From assembly GCA_023489275.1 (NCBI GenBank), contig JAMDDD010000029.1, forward strand, positions 1 through 39,640: DNA of 39,640 bases, in the 5' to 3' direction. This DNA comes from Actinomycetota bacterium (GTDB lineage: Bacteria > Actinomycetota > Thermoleophilia > BMS3ABIN01). Below, piece after piece: positions 7,943-15,042 of the stretch. The notes under the pieces are model-generated. The model worked only from the letters and a program-made list of their open reading frames with translations, had not been told where the DNA came from and did not search any database. Each line of letters opens with the position of its first letter. The stretch's first letter is position 1. The translations under genes were made by a program, and so were the position numbers.

Positions 7943-9685
7943 CTAAAACTCCGGCGTTGTCTTCTCCAGGATTTCTGCCAGCCGGGCCAGGCCCCGCCCG
8001 ATATCGGCTCCCAGATGCAGGCGCGCCACGCGCCGGCCATGGCGCCGGAGCGCTTCCAGGTCACCAAGGGCCTGCGCCTGTTTAAAGGTGCTAAATCCAT
8101 AACCGGCGCCCGGAATCTGGACGTCACGGGTGTCGTCGCACGTCAGCTGCAGGAACAGTCCGCTATTCGGTCCGCCCTTGTGGAACTGACCGGTGGAGTG
8201 GAGAAACCTGGGTCCGTAACCCAGCGTGGTCGCCAGCCGCAGCCGCTGACCGGCGCGGCTCCGGATCTGCGCCAGCTGCCGGCCGGCGCCCTCCGATTCG
8301 GTCAGGTACGCCATCAGCGCCAGATAGTCGCCCGGCCGGGCCTGGCTGAGAAACCGGTTCAGCGCATCTGTGATGGACCCGGCGGCAGGGATAAAGGCTT
8401 CGTGATAAAGCGAGAGCGGCTCCTCAACGATAAGCGGGCTCTCCGCCGGCAGCTCGCCGCTTCTGTCAACCTGGGCGAGCAGCAGGTTGGTGTTGTCCTT
8501 GCTTTCCTGGACATTAGGCTGGTCAAACGGGTTGATCCCGATGATGGCGCCCGCGGTCGCGGTAGCGATCTCCCAGCGGAAAAATTCCTGCCCGAGATCG
8601 TAGGGATCGTTCAGATCGATCGTGACAACCGGCTGGCCGGCGTCTTTGAGCTTGCCCACGCCCTGGTCCAGAGAATCGCCGGCGCCGAGCCGCAGGTGGA
8701 CGAACAGGCGGTCGCTGCCGTAGACGCCGGGTTCGGCCAGCTCCTCGCCGGCCACCGGCAGCAGACCTTTGCCCTCTTTACCTGTACTCTCCGCCAGCAG
8801 CTGCTCCAGCCACATGGCCAGCGGCGCGATTTTATCTTCTGCCAGAAAAGTGATTTTGTCGCGGCCGTGCCGGCCCAGCTCTCCCAGGACAGCCCCCAGG
8901 ACAAGCCCGGGATTTTCAGGGGCCGCCGCCTCGCCACCGCAGGCACTCTCCATCGCCAGCGCCCTGTCAAGCAGCCTGCCGGTGTCAAAGCCGGCCAGCG
9001 CCGCCGGGACCATGCCAAAAAATGACAGCGCCGAGTACCGGCCGCCAATATCGGGGAAGTTGAGAAAAATATGCCGGAACCCGTCTTCTTTCGCCGATTT
9101 TGCCAGCGGGGTCTCCGGATCGGTGATGGCAATGAAGTTCTCACCGGCCCGGTTGCCCTTTATCCGCGAGAGAGCGTGATAAAAATATTGATGGAAAGCA
9201 TGGGGCTCTGCCGTCGTGCCGGACTTGCTGGCGACGATGAACAAAGTGTTTTCCAGCGGCTCGGCCTGATCGACCTTAAGCACGGTCGCCGGATCAGTAG
9301 TGTCCAGCACCGTCAGGGGCAGGCCGCGCCCGCCAGCCGGCAAGATGAGTCCCATCACCAGCGGCGCCAGGCTGCTGCCACCCATCCCCATATGAACGAC
9401 GCGGACAAAGCCGGTGGCTCGTGCTTCGTGAGCCAGCATCTGCAGCAGATCCAGGTTTGCCGTCATGGCTCCGGCCACATCGAGCCAGCCCAAAGAGTTC
9501 TTGATCTCTTCCTGCCGGGAAGGGGCTTCGGTCCACAGGGAAGGATCCTTTCCCCAGAGCCGGCGGCCGAAACCGGCCTCATTCAGAGCGGCCAGCCTCG
9601 CCTCGACGCCTTCCTGAAAGTTCCCCAGTTCCAGCCGCTGCCGCCCCAGCGATGCCGCCGGCGCCGCTTCATTTTGTTTTGCCAT
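7943..9685 (-). CDS. pgi: Glucose-6-phosphate isomerase (tal/pgi-fusion type, stand-alone)
   Basis: It interconverts glucose 6-phosphate and fructose 6-phosphate. Two SIS domains are visible: GMGGSSLAPLVMG near 100, SKSGTTAEPHAF near 155, GRYSALSFFGMVPAAL near 215, and the C-terminal GPRFLHSTGQFHKGGPNSG. At 580 residues it resembles the isomerase half of the bifunctional transaldolase-PGI proteins of actinobacteria and other groups, but no transaldolase domain is attached. The start ATG 9685 follows GGGAGAAG. It heads the minus-strand run pgi-gnd-nuo, which would link hexose oxidation to the respiratory chain; transcription across the whole run is an inference from spacing. Long plus-strand ORFs here are shadows. 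Confidence 0.92.
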   Translation of the reverse strand: MAKQNEAAPAASLGRQRLELGNFQEGVEARLAALNEAGFGRRLWGKDPSLWTEAPSRQEEIKNSLGWLDVAGAMTANLDLLQMLAHEARATGFVRVVHMGMGGSSLAPLVMGLILPAGGRGLPLTVLDTTDPATVLKVDQAEPLENTLFIVASKSGTTAEPHAFHQYFYHALSRIKGNRAGENFIAITDPETPLAKSAKEDGFRHIFLNFPDIGGRYSALSFFGMVPAALAGFDTGRLLDRALAMESACGGEAAAPENPGLVLGAVLGELGRHGRDKITFLAEDKIAPLAMWLEQLLAESTGKEGKGLLPVAGEELAEPGVYGSDRLFVHLRLGAGDSLDQGVGKLKDAGQPVVTIDLNDPYDLGQEFFRWEIATATAGAIIGINPFDQPNVQESKDNTNLLLAQVDRSGELPAESPLIVEEPLSLYHEAFIPAAGSITDALNRFLSQARPGDYLALMAYLTESEGAGRQLAQIRSRAGQRLRLATTLGYGPRFLHSTGQFHKGGPNSGLFLQLTCDDTRDVQIPGAGYGFSTFKQAQALGDLEALRRHGRRVARLHLGADIGRGLARLAEILEKTTPEF

Positions 9686-9877
9686 CGGCTTCTCCCATCA
9701 GATTCCGCCGTTTTCTTCTTTTACCCCTTCCGGCTAATAACTATCGGGGCCGGGGCGCTGATTCCTGCAAGGAGAGACGTCAGTGAAAATGGCAAACTGC
9801 GCCAAACATGTAAAAAGAGGAAATTGACTAATTTAGGCTAAAGAGTTTTCCGGCGGCAGCCGACGCTCAATCCAGAT

Positions 9878-9906
9878 TTGACGGATTACCTGACCACAAT
9901 TATAAT
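9878..9906 (+). promoter_or_regulatory. Consensus sigma-70 promoter for the RiPP-like gene
   Basis: TTGACG at 9878-9883 is separated by exactly 17 bases from TATAAT at 9901-9906. This is close to the best housekeeping promoter possible. It predicts a start near 9913 and a leader of about 60 bases before the ATG at 9972. Confidence 0.8.
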
Positions 9907-9971
9907 GTTTAAGGTTGACGATGATGCCATTGCGACTACAAAATGGAAACAGGGGATCAGGGGGAAGTAAA

Positions 9972-10115
9972 ATGGATGATTTTGGCGCGACCTATGCTGA
10001 ACCATGTTTGACAAAGCTTGGCAATATTATTGATATCACAGCCGATTCTGTCGGGTGGGCCTCCAGCTGGTGCGTCAATGACGAGGATGACGACGGCCAA
10101 AGCTGCGACGATTGA
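9972..10115 (+). CDS. Lasso-type RiPP leader-containing small peptide (orphan precursor)
   Basis: This 47-residue product starts at ATG 9972, preceded by AGGGGGA at ideal spacing; the longer track start at 9915 lacks this. Residues 8-23 fit the lasso precursor leader pattern Y-x2-P-x-L-x3-G-x5-T: YAEPCLTKLGNIIDIT. The rest is DSVGWASSWC, then a very acidic tail ending QSCDD with two Cys. With Thr at -2 the core would begin at Asp25, which has no acceptor Asp/Glu at ring positions 7-9. A canonical lasso ring is therefore not supported; a start at Ala30 would place Asp at position 8 but loses the Thr rule. No cyclase, leader peptidase or RRE gene is in the window. A near-consensus promoter and a strong terminator frame it as its own transcript. 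It may be a RiPP substrate matured in trans or a repurposed leader peptide. Confidence 0.7.
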   Translation: MDDFGATYAEPCLTKLGNIIDITADSVGWASSWCVNDEDDDGQSCDD

Positions 10116-10143
10116 CGGCTGCCCTTGTGTCAAGCTTAAGCCC

Positions 10144-10164
10144 GGGCTCCTCTGGAGCCCTTTT
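10144..10164 (+). terminator. Rho-independent terminator of the RiPP-like gene
   Basis: GGGCTCC, loop TCT, GGAGCCC, then TTTT. This is a perfect 7-bp GC-rich stem with a short U tract, 28 bases after the stop codon. Confidence 0.85.
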
Positions 10165-10203
10165 CATTCCCGGGGCCCGCAAGCGATGCACTCGCGCATC
10201 AGG

Positions 10204-10232
10204 TTGACCGGGAGCCGGGCTTTCCCTATTAT
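10204..10232 (+). promoter_or_regulatory. Probable promoter of tRNA-Asp
   Basis: TTGACC at 10204-10209 and TATTAT at 10227-10232 with a 17-base spacer. The predicted start is near 10239, about 70 bases before the mature tRNA. Confidence 0.65.
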
Positions 10233-10308
10233 TTGTCTTCCCGGACCGGGGAAATTCGATGAATTCTCCTTTCCCGGGCCCAATCAGGTAAAATGTGCCT
10301 TACGCTCC

Positions 10309-10387
10309 GGGGGCGTAGCTCAGTTTGGTCCAGAGCGCCGGCCTGTCACGCCGGAGGTCGCGGGTTCGAGCCCCGTCGCTCCCGCCA
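10309..10387 (+). tRNA. tRNA-Asp (GUC)
   Basis: A complete cloverleaf can be folded by hand. Acceptor GGGGGCG pairs with CGCTCCC with one G-U pair, and the D stem is GCTC/GAGC. The anticodon arm is CCGGC-CTGTCAC-GCCGG, giving anticodon GTC, and the T arm contains TTCGAGC. The discriminator is G and the 3' CCA is encoded (10385-10387). Several ORFs in the track overlap it and are artefacts. The gene lies at the left border of a decayed accessory island, a common place for integration. Confidence 0.97.
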
Positions 10388-10402
10388 TATATTTTGCCTG
10401 CA

Positions 10403-10425
10403 AAGCCGCCTATTAGGCGGCTTTT
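10403..10425 (+). terminator. Rho-independent terminator after tRNA-Asp
   Basis: AAGCCGCC, loop TATTA, GGCGGCTT, then TT. The perfect 8-bp stem lies 15 bases after the tRNA. Confidence 0.85.
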
Positions 10426-10696
10426 GGCTTTAGGGATTGTTAGGTGGATCATGAAATTTACCACACTATTTACCACAAGGAAATCAAGAAGTTTTAGAAT
10501 TGCTGCGGCTACTTTGGTCATGATAATGCTCCTCAGAGAAAAATAGACTAGTCTTACCAGCCGCTGATCGATTTTCTCTCTAGCTTCCTGCTCGGGCGTA
10601 AGTGGCATGGGGAAACAGCAATCCTCCGGCCAGACAATCGGAATGGTAGCTAATTCTACAGCTTGAAGGGCGGCATTTGATACCGCGGCATTTTAG
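10426..10696. other. Gap between tRNA-Asp and the vapC remnant
   Basis: No intact gene is visible. On the minus strand a short stretch resembles an HsdR N-terminus (see 10558-10608). A TAG just before 10697 closes the vapC frame upstream. The base composition is more AT-rich than the operons on either side. No integrase or att duplication was recognised. Confidence 0.5.
10558..10608 (-). pseudogene. Possible remnant of the start of type I restriction subunit HsdR
   Basis: The minus-strand frame begins MPLTPEQEAREKIDQRL. From memory this resembles the opening of a group of type I restriction R proteins (MxLTPExxARxxIDxLLxxAGW). After 17 codons the similarity ends abruptly and the frame runs into the terminator and tRNA. 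If correct, this is a deletion scar. Short matches of this kind can arise by chance, so the call is weak. The rest of ORF 10300..10608 is an artefact of reading the tRNA backwards. Confidence 0.3.
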
Positions 10697-11053
10697 ATAA
10701 TCGTTGAAGGAGCCGAAGCGCTGTTGGAAAGGTTGGGGACGGAGAGCGCCATTGTACCCGAAGTGTGGCCACTAGAGACAACCAATGCGCTGTTGGTTGC
10801 CCAGCGAAGAGGAAGGATTACGGAGAAAGACGTTGCGCGGGCACTTGAGGATCTGGCTGCCCTGCCAATACAGGTTGATCAGGAAACTCACCGGCAAGCG
10901 CTACAGGCTACATTAACTCTGGCAACCAAATACAGGCTTTCGTCATATGACGCCGCTTATCTGGAACTAGCCCGGCGTATACGCGTTCCGCTGGCGACGC
11001 TGGATACAAAGCTGCGCTCCGCGTGCAAGTCTGCCGGGATTGAAGTTCTGTGA
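10697..11053 (+). pseudogene. VapC-like PIN-domain toxin, 5'-truncated
   Basis: The frame from the TAG at 10694 to the stop encodes most of a PIN-domain ribonuclease of the VapC type. Visible parts are VVPEVWPLE-like IVPEVWPLETTNALL with its Glu, LSSYDAAYLELA with its Asp, and LATLDTKLR. The first 15-25 residues, which carry the first metal-binding Asp of the family (usually VLDASVAL), are absent, and a stop codon closes the frame upstream. The track start TTG 10724 is a fallback. Without that Asp a PIN nuclease should be inactive, so I treat it as a broken gene. No VapB antitoxin is seen. Its last four bases overlap the DUF6880 start as GTGA. Confidence 0.75.
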
Positions 11054-12420
11054 AGAATCCTGACTACCAACGAGATAAGCTGGTCAACCTCGGCCCCGAA
11101 ACCCTGGCCGACACCCTGCTCGACCTCAGCTCGCGCAGTGATGATGCGGCGGCTGTGGTGGAGCGAATGACATCCTCTCCCAAGGAAAACCAGAAGCGCT
11201 TCAAATCAAAACTGGCCGGTCTCAAGCGGCAACGGAAATTCATCGATTGGCGGGGCGCGGCCGATTTTGCCCGCAGGCTGGAAGAGCTGCTGGCCGACCT
11301 GCGCGCCGGCGTTCAGCAGCCTCAGACCGGAGTTGAGCTGGCCGCGGCTTTCTTTGAATGCGACAAGTCTGTTTTTGAGCGATGCGACGACTCCAACGGC
11401 GCCGTCGGTGATGTCTTCCGGTTCGATGCCCGCCAGTCATTTATCCACTATGCCTCTCAGGTTGACGACAAGGAATGGCTTTGTCAGCTTTTGCTAAAGC
11501 TCTACGAGCATGATGATTACGGCGTCAGAGGCGAGCTGCTTGATTCTGCGTCTGAGTTCCTTCCCACCGATTCGCTGCGAAGCCTGGCCGAGGTGATGTG
11601 GGAACAGGCGGAACAGGAACATCAAATCGCGACCGATACCTGGCATTTCAACCGCTGGTTTTATGGGGTCAAGACTTTGGCGCGCCAGCTAAAAGACGCG
11701 CCCCTTTTTGAGAAAGCCGCCCTGACCTCGGCGCCGGAGAAGCCGTTGGCAGTCTGCATTGACATAGCCGAAGTGTACCTTGAAAGCGGCGATGCCGCGA
11801 GGGCGCTTTCAATACTGAAGGATGTGCCCAAAGACAATCCTCATTTCGAGACCGATAGAGACGCGCTACTGCTTGCAGCTTACAAGAAGCTGGGTAACAA
11901 CGAAAAGGCGGCGGAAACCGCCTGGCGCATTTTCCGCCGGCAGCGCGGCGCCGCCAACCTGGATGTTCTTTTGGAGGTGGTGGGTAGCGAAAAGCGCCAG
12001 TGGATTATTGACCAGCAGGCGCAGGAGATTCATTTAGCTGAGCGGCTTGATTATGCGTCGGCACGCTTTCTAATGGAAGTGGACCAGACAGATGAGGCTG
12101 AGACTTATATCCTTCATCGCGCTGGCCAACTTAACGGCGGCCTCTACGAGCTGCTGGTGCCATTAGCAAAAAGAATGGAAGAGTCGCAGCACTTGCTGGG
12201 CGCCACGGCGATTTACCGGGCGCTGCTGGAATCGATACTGGCGCGGGCGCTCTCCAGGTATTATCACCACGGGGTACGATACCTAAGGAAGCTGGACGAC
12301 CTGGCGCCCGAAGTGAGCGATTGGCGGAATCTGGCGCCGCATGCCTCTTACAAAGCCGGCCTCTTGGAAGTTCATGCCCGGAAGAAGAGTTTTTGGGCGA
12401 AGTATGAAACTTCTTCTTGA
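11050..12420 (+). CDS. DUF6880 family protein
   Basis: The 456-residue protein is mostly alpha-helical. The segment SVFERCDDSNGAVGDVF near residue 110 and the start NLGPETLADTLLDLSSRSDDAAAVVER fit my memory of the DUF6880 family, which has N-terminal 'LxxLGAxxLAxLLxE' and 'VFERCDDSxGxVGDVF' blocks. The middle (about 200-400) reads like TPR-style helical hairpins (YLESGDAARALSILKDV, AAYKKLGNNEKAAETAWRIF). No catalytic motif was recognised and the function is unknown. It starts at GTG 11050 inside the vapC remnant stop and is the only intact large gene in the decayed island. A 50-base nested palindrome follows 7 bases after its stop. Confidence 0.75.
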   Translation: MKNPDYQRDKLVNLGPETLADTLLDLSSRSDDAAAVVERMTSSPKENQKRFKSKLAGLKRQRKFIDWRGAADFARRLEELLADLRAGVQQPQTGVELAAAFFECDKSVFERCDDSNGAVGDVFRFDARQSFIHYASQVDDKEWLCQLLLKLYEHDDYGVRGELLDSASEFLPTDSLRSLAEVMWEQAEQEHQIATDTWHFNRWFYGVKTLARQLKDAPLFEKAALTSAPEKPLAVCIDIAEVYLESGDAARALSILKDVPKDNPHFETDRDALLLAAYKKLGNNEKAAETAWRIFRRQRGAANLDVLLEVVGSEKRQWIIDQQAQEIHLAERLDYASARFLMEVDQTDEAETYILHRAGQLNGGLYELLVPLAKRMEESQHLLGATAIYRALLESILARALSRYYHHGVRYLRKLDDLAPEVSDWRNLAPHASYKAGLLEVHARKKSFWAKYETSS

Positions 12421-12427
12421 CTTCGAA

Positions 12428-12477
12428 ATCAGGATTCAATGAAATGATACAGTAATATCAATACATTGAATCCTGAT
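12428..12477. promoter_or_regulatory. 50-bp nested palindrome abutting the MNT gene start
   Basis: ATCAGGATTCAATG (12428-12441) and its perfect reverse complement (12464-12477) flank an inner pair TGATA/TATCA around CAGTAA. The right arm ends at the base before the ATG of the nucleotidyltransferase. There is no U tract, so it looks more like an operator or 5'-end hairpin than a terminator. Confidence 0.65.
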
Positions 12478-13025
12478 ATGTTAAAAGAAATTCTTCTCAA
12501 TAGCTCCGCTAATAAGATTCTACAATTCCTTACTATGCATAGGGGAGCTTTTTTTATGACAAGGAAGTCTCCGAGCAAACTGGCCTTAGCCGGGGGATTA
12601 CAAATCGTTTGCTCAACCGGCTTCTGAAAGCCGGAGTGGTTTCCCGGGAGCGAAAGGGGCGGATGTGGTTTTATTCACTGATCGAATCACCGCTGGTCAG
12701 TTCCTACAGGGTTTATGAGAATCTGGTGGTACTCAATGAACTTGTCATTGCCCTAACACCCTTGGCACAAAGGATCATCCTTTTTGGCGGCACGGCGAAG
12801 GGAGGTGATACAGCCGGGAGCGACATAGATCTCATTATTATTAGCGGGCACAAGGACAAGGTGCTCGCTAAAATAAGAGATGACAAAATTGATCGGGAAA
12901 TCAAGCCGGTCGTCCAGACTCCTGTGGAATATGCGGTGGCACGAGTGAAAGACAAAACCTTTTACGAGCAAGTGGAAAATGGGCTGAAGTTGTATGAGGA
13001 GGAAGTGGATGAGCAGAGACTATGA
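12478..13025 (+). pseudogene. HTH-nucleotidyltransferase (MNT antitoxin-like), interrupted by a -1 frame change at T7
   Basis: Read from ATG 12478, the frame gives MLKEILLNSSANKILQF and stays open to GAFF, then leaves phase at a run of seven T (12549-12555). Continuing in the -1 frame gives YDKEVSEQTGLSRGITNRL, an obvious winged-helix DNA-binding segment, then FGGTAKGGDTAGSDIDLII. The latter is the nucleotidyltransferase G-G-x(8-9)-D-x-D core. The full product would be about 182 residues. The track ORF starts only at TTG 12609 and misses the first half of the HTH. The shift point is T_TTT_TTT, a classic -1 slippery heptamer in the correct register. Options are a real frameshift mutation, programmed slippage or phase variation, or a sequencing error in the homopolymer. 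MNT proteins usually pair with a HEPN toxin, and a HEPN start overlaps its end. Confidence 0.75.
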
Positions 13026-13086
13026 CTGGTGTATCAAGAAGAGGAGTGATGCCGGCCAGCCCGGTCCAGTTCTGGCTGCGTCTTAA
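13009..13086 (+). pseudogene. Truncated HEPN-toxin start (partner of the MNT gene)
   Basis: ATG 13009 has a strong GAGGAGG site seven bases upstream and overlaps the nucleotidyltransferase stop by 17 bases, as in many MNT-HEPN pairs. The product MSRDYDWCIKKRSDAG resembles the first dozen residues of HEPN proteins (typically M-x-R-x-x-D-W-x-x-x-A) but then ends after 25 codons. The catalytic R-x4-H of HEPN RNases is absent, so only the beginning survives. The sequence right after it is a piece of a Fic gene on the other strand, so the junction is probably a deletion scar. Confidence 0.5.
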
Positions 13087-13253
13087 TTCGCCTGGGGCCA
13101 TATGACTGCCGCGATCACCCGCAAGCAATGCCGCGTCATTTCCTTGATGAGACGGATTGAGACCGGCATGTCGGCAAGACGTTCGAGTCCCTGGTTCATC
13201 CCCCGAACGTAATTAATCACCTCGCCGACGACGAGCCGTATCTGATCGCTTGT
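13083..13253 (-). pseudogene. Fic/DOC-family protein fragment
   Basis: The minus-strand frame between stops encodes EVINYVRGMNQGLERL and then MPVSIRLIKEM. This matches the helical N-terminal segment of Fic proteins (EVLNYVxAMxxGLERLxxLPLSLRLIREIH). The catalytic HPFxxGNGR motif and everything else is missing. It was not in the ORF track. Fic enzymes AMPylate targets and are often toxins, which fits the other toxin remnants here. Confidence 0.65.
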
Positions 13254-13328
13254 TTATCCACCCTCGTTTGCGGGAAAAAAAGGTTGTTTTGTTCCATAGC
13301 TTTTTTAGGGAGCTTCAGGAGGACCCTC

Positions 13329-13622
13329 ATGAGCATTTCATCGATTAAGGCAGCGAATATTCCACCGGGGAGCGGCGTCGCCGGGCAGATCGGCGACCGG
13401 CCGGTCGCCATTTACAATTCCGTTGAAGGCCTGATAGTGCTTGAGAACATCTGTACTCATATGGGCTGTGAAACTGACTGGAATCCGGCTGAAGAAACCT
13501 GGGATTGCCCCTGCCACGGATCGAGGTACCATCCGGACGGGACGGTGTTGCGCGGCCCGGCGGCGCAGGCGCTGACAAAGCTGGGCTACAGCATCCAGGA
13601 TGGTGAGATCGTCCTTGACTGA
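13329..13622 (+). CDS. Rieske-type 2Fe-2S ferredoxin
   Basis: The 97-residue soluble protein has the Rieske pair CTHMGC and CPCHGSRY, 17-18 residues apart, which bind a 2Fe-2S cluster through two Cys and two His. There is no signal or membrane helix, so it is a ferredoxin-like carrier rather than a bc1 subunit. The start ATG 13329 has AGGAGG seven bases upstream; the track start 13284 lacks this. It lies 11 bases before a flavin reductase of the family that reduces such ferredoxins, so the pair likely forms an NAD(P)H-to-Rieske electron chain. The terminal oxygenase that such chains often serve is not in the window, so the acceptor is unknown. Confidence 0.9.
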   Translation: MSISSIKAANIPPGSGVAGQIGDRPVAIYNSVEGLIVLENICTHMGCETDWNPAEETWDCPCHGSRYHPDGTVLRGPAAQALTKLGYSIQDGEIVLD

Positions 13623-13633
13623 AAGGGCGAAGC

Positions 13634-14878
13634 ATGGTTCACAACCGTTACGATTACCTCATCATTGGCGGCGGCCTGGCGGCGGCAACTGCCGTCAGGG
13701 AGCTCATCCAGCTGGACCCGGAAGCAAGCAAGGGGATTCTCGCGGCTGAGCCGGAGCCGCCCTACGACCGGCCGCCGCTCTCCAAAGATTACCTGCTCGG
13801 GCGCGACGCGCGCGCGTCGCTGTTTCTGCTCAAGGAAAGCACTTACCGCCGGTACGGAATCGGCCTGCATCTGGAAACACCCGCCCTGTCGGTTGATCCG
13901 AAGGCGCATATTGTTGCTAGCCCCGCCGGCGAGATCGAGTACGGTCGTCTCCTGATCGCGTCGGGCTGTTCGCTGAAAAGCCTGGAAATTCCCGGCGCCG
14001 GCCTGGCCCGTTTTTTTTACCTGAGAGTCCTGAGCGACTCGGAGGCAATCCGGTCAGCGGCCGGGCAAAGCCGCACGGCAGTCATGATCGGCGGCGGCTT
14101 TATCGGGCTGGAGGTAGCCTCCGCCCTGGCCTCATACAATATCAATCCCACCATCGTCCAGCCGGAATCGCGGCTGCTGGCAAGATATGCCAGTGAAGAG
14201 CTGAGCGCCTGCTTCGAGGAGTTGTTTGCCGATCAGGGAGTTCATGTTATTTACGGCGACGTGGCGGCAGAGATAGCGGGAGAAGGCGCCGTCACCGCCG
14301 TGGTCACGAAAAGCGGCCGGACCCTGCCCTGTGACATGGCCTGTGCCGGTATCGGCGTGTATCCCGACACCGCCTATCTGGAGGGCAGCGGCCTGACGCT
14401 AAATGACGGCATTGCCGTCAACGAATATCTGGAGGCGGTTCCCGGCGTCTACGCGGCCGGCGACGTGGCAAATTTTCCCGACCTGATCGCCGGCAGGCGG
14501 CGGCGAATCGAGCACTGGGACAACGCCATCGCCCAGGGGCGGACGGCGGCCCGCAACATGGCGGGCCACCGGGAAGCCTTCAATCACGTTTCTTACTTCT
14601 ACTCAACGATGTTTGACCTCACCTATGAATTCTTCGGGGACATGACCGGCTACGATGAAGCCGTCGTCAGAGGCAGCTTCGAGCGCCGGTCGGCCGCTGT
14701 TCTCTATCTTGGCAAGGGATCGCTCAAAGCGGCTCTTCTTTACAACAGGCCGCCCTGGGAGCGGAGCGCCGTCCAGAGGCTTATCGCCGGCGGCGCCCCG
14801 CTGGATGCGGTTCGCGACCGGCTCGCGGAAGGCAGCTTCCGGCTTGACAGCATTCTCAAAGCAGATACGGGCAGTTAG
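13634..14878 (+). CDS. FAD-dependent NAD(P)H reductase (ferredoxin reductase/AIF-like)
   Basis: The 414-residue protein has two Rossmann sites, YLIIGGGLAAATAVREL near residue 8 for FAD and VMIGGGFIGLEVASAL near 150 for NAD(P)H. PYDRPPLSKDYLLG and VYAAGDVANFPD are typical of the putidaredoxin/biphenyl-dioxygenase ferredoxin reductase and AIF group. The C-terminal reductase domain begins near 300 (EHWDNAIAQGRTAARNMAG). It probably moves electrons from NAD(P)H to the Rieske ferredoxin encoded 11 bases upstream. The 164 bases after it hold no gene that I can see, only A/T runs such as AAAAAACCGTTTTTT. Confidence 0.92.
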   Translation: MVHNRYDYLIIGGGLAAATAVRELIQLDPEASKGILAAEPEPPYDRPPLSKDYLLGRDARASLFLLKESTYRRYGIGLHLETPALSVDPKAHIVASPAGEIEYGRLLIASGCSLKSLEIPGAGLARFFYLRVLSDSEAIRSAAGQSRTAVMIGGGFIGLEVASALASYNINPTIVQPESRLLARYASEELSACFEELFADQGVHVIYGDVAAEIAGEGAVTAVVTKSGRTLPCDMACAGIGVYPDTAYLEGSGLTLNDGIAVNEYLEAVPGVYAAGDVANFPDLIAGRRRRIEHWDNAIAQGRTAARNMAGHREAFNHVSYFYSTMFDLTYEFFGDMTGYDEAVVRGSFERRSAAVLYLGKGSLKAALLYNRPPWERSAVQRLIAGGAPLDAVRDRLAEGSFRLDSILKADTGS

Positions 14879-15042
14879 ATACGGACTTTGGAAAACCAGG
14901 CTCTGCGCTTAATGGAGATCCTTTGCCTGGGCGCCGGATGATCATGGAACGTGGGAATTTGGATGTCATTTATAAATAAGTGCCAACGTCTAAAGTCCAA
15001 AAAACCGTTTTTTCTCAGCCGCAAAAAAATTGAGGCAGCCCG

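Noticed and set aside
6826-9025. Plus-strand ORFs opposite gnd and pgi
   Set aside because: Antisense shadows; both minus-strand enzymes are complete and unmistakable.
9972-10115. Complete lasso peptide gene cluster
   Set aside because: Only the precursor-like peptide is present; no cyclase, protease or transporter of that type lies in the window, and the ring acceptor position does not fit.
10309-10425. Intact integrase or att site at tRNA-Asp
   Set aside because: No recombinase gene and no second copy of the tRNA 3' end were found in the window.
10018-10608. ORFs crossing tRNA-Asp on both strands
   Set aside because: Translation of tRNA sequence, including the familiar GARTRD-type false protein, is not a gene.
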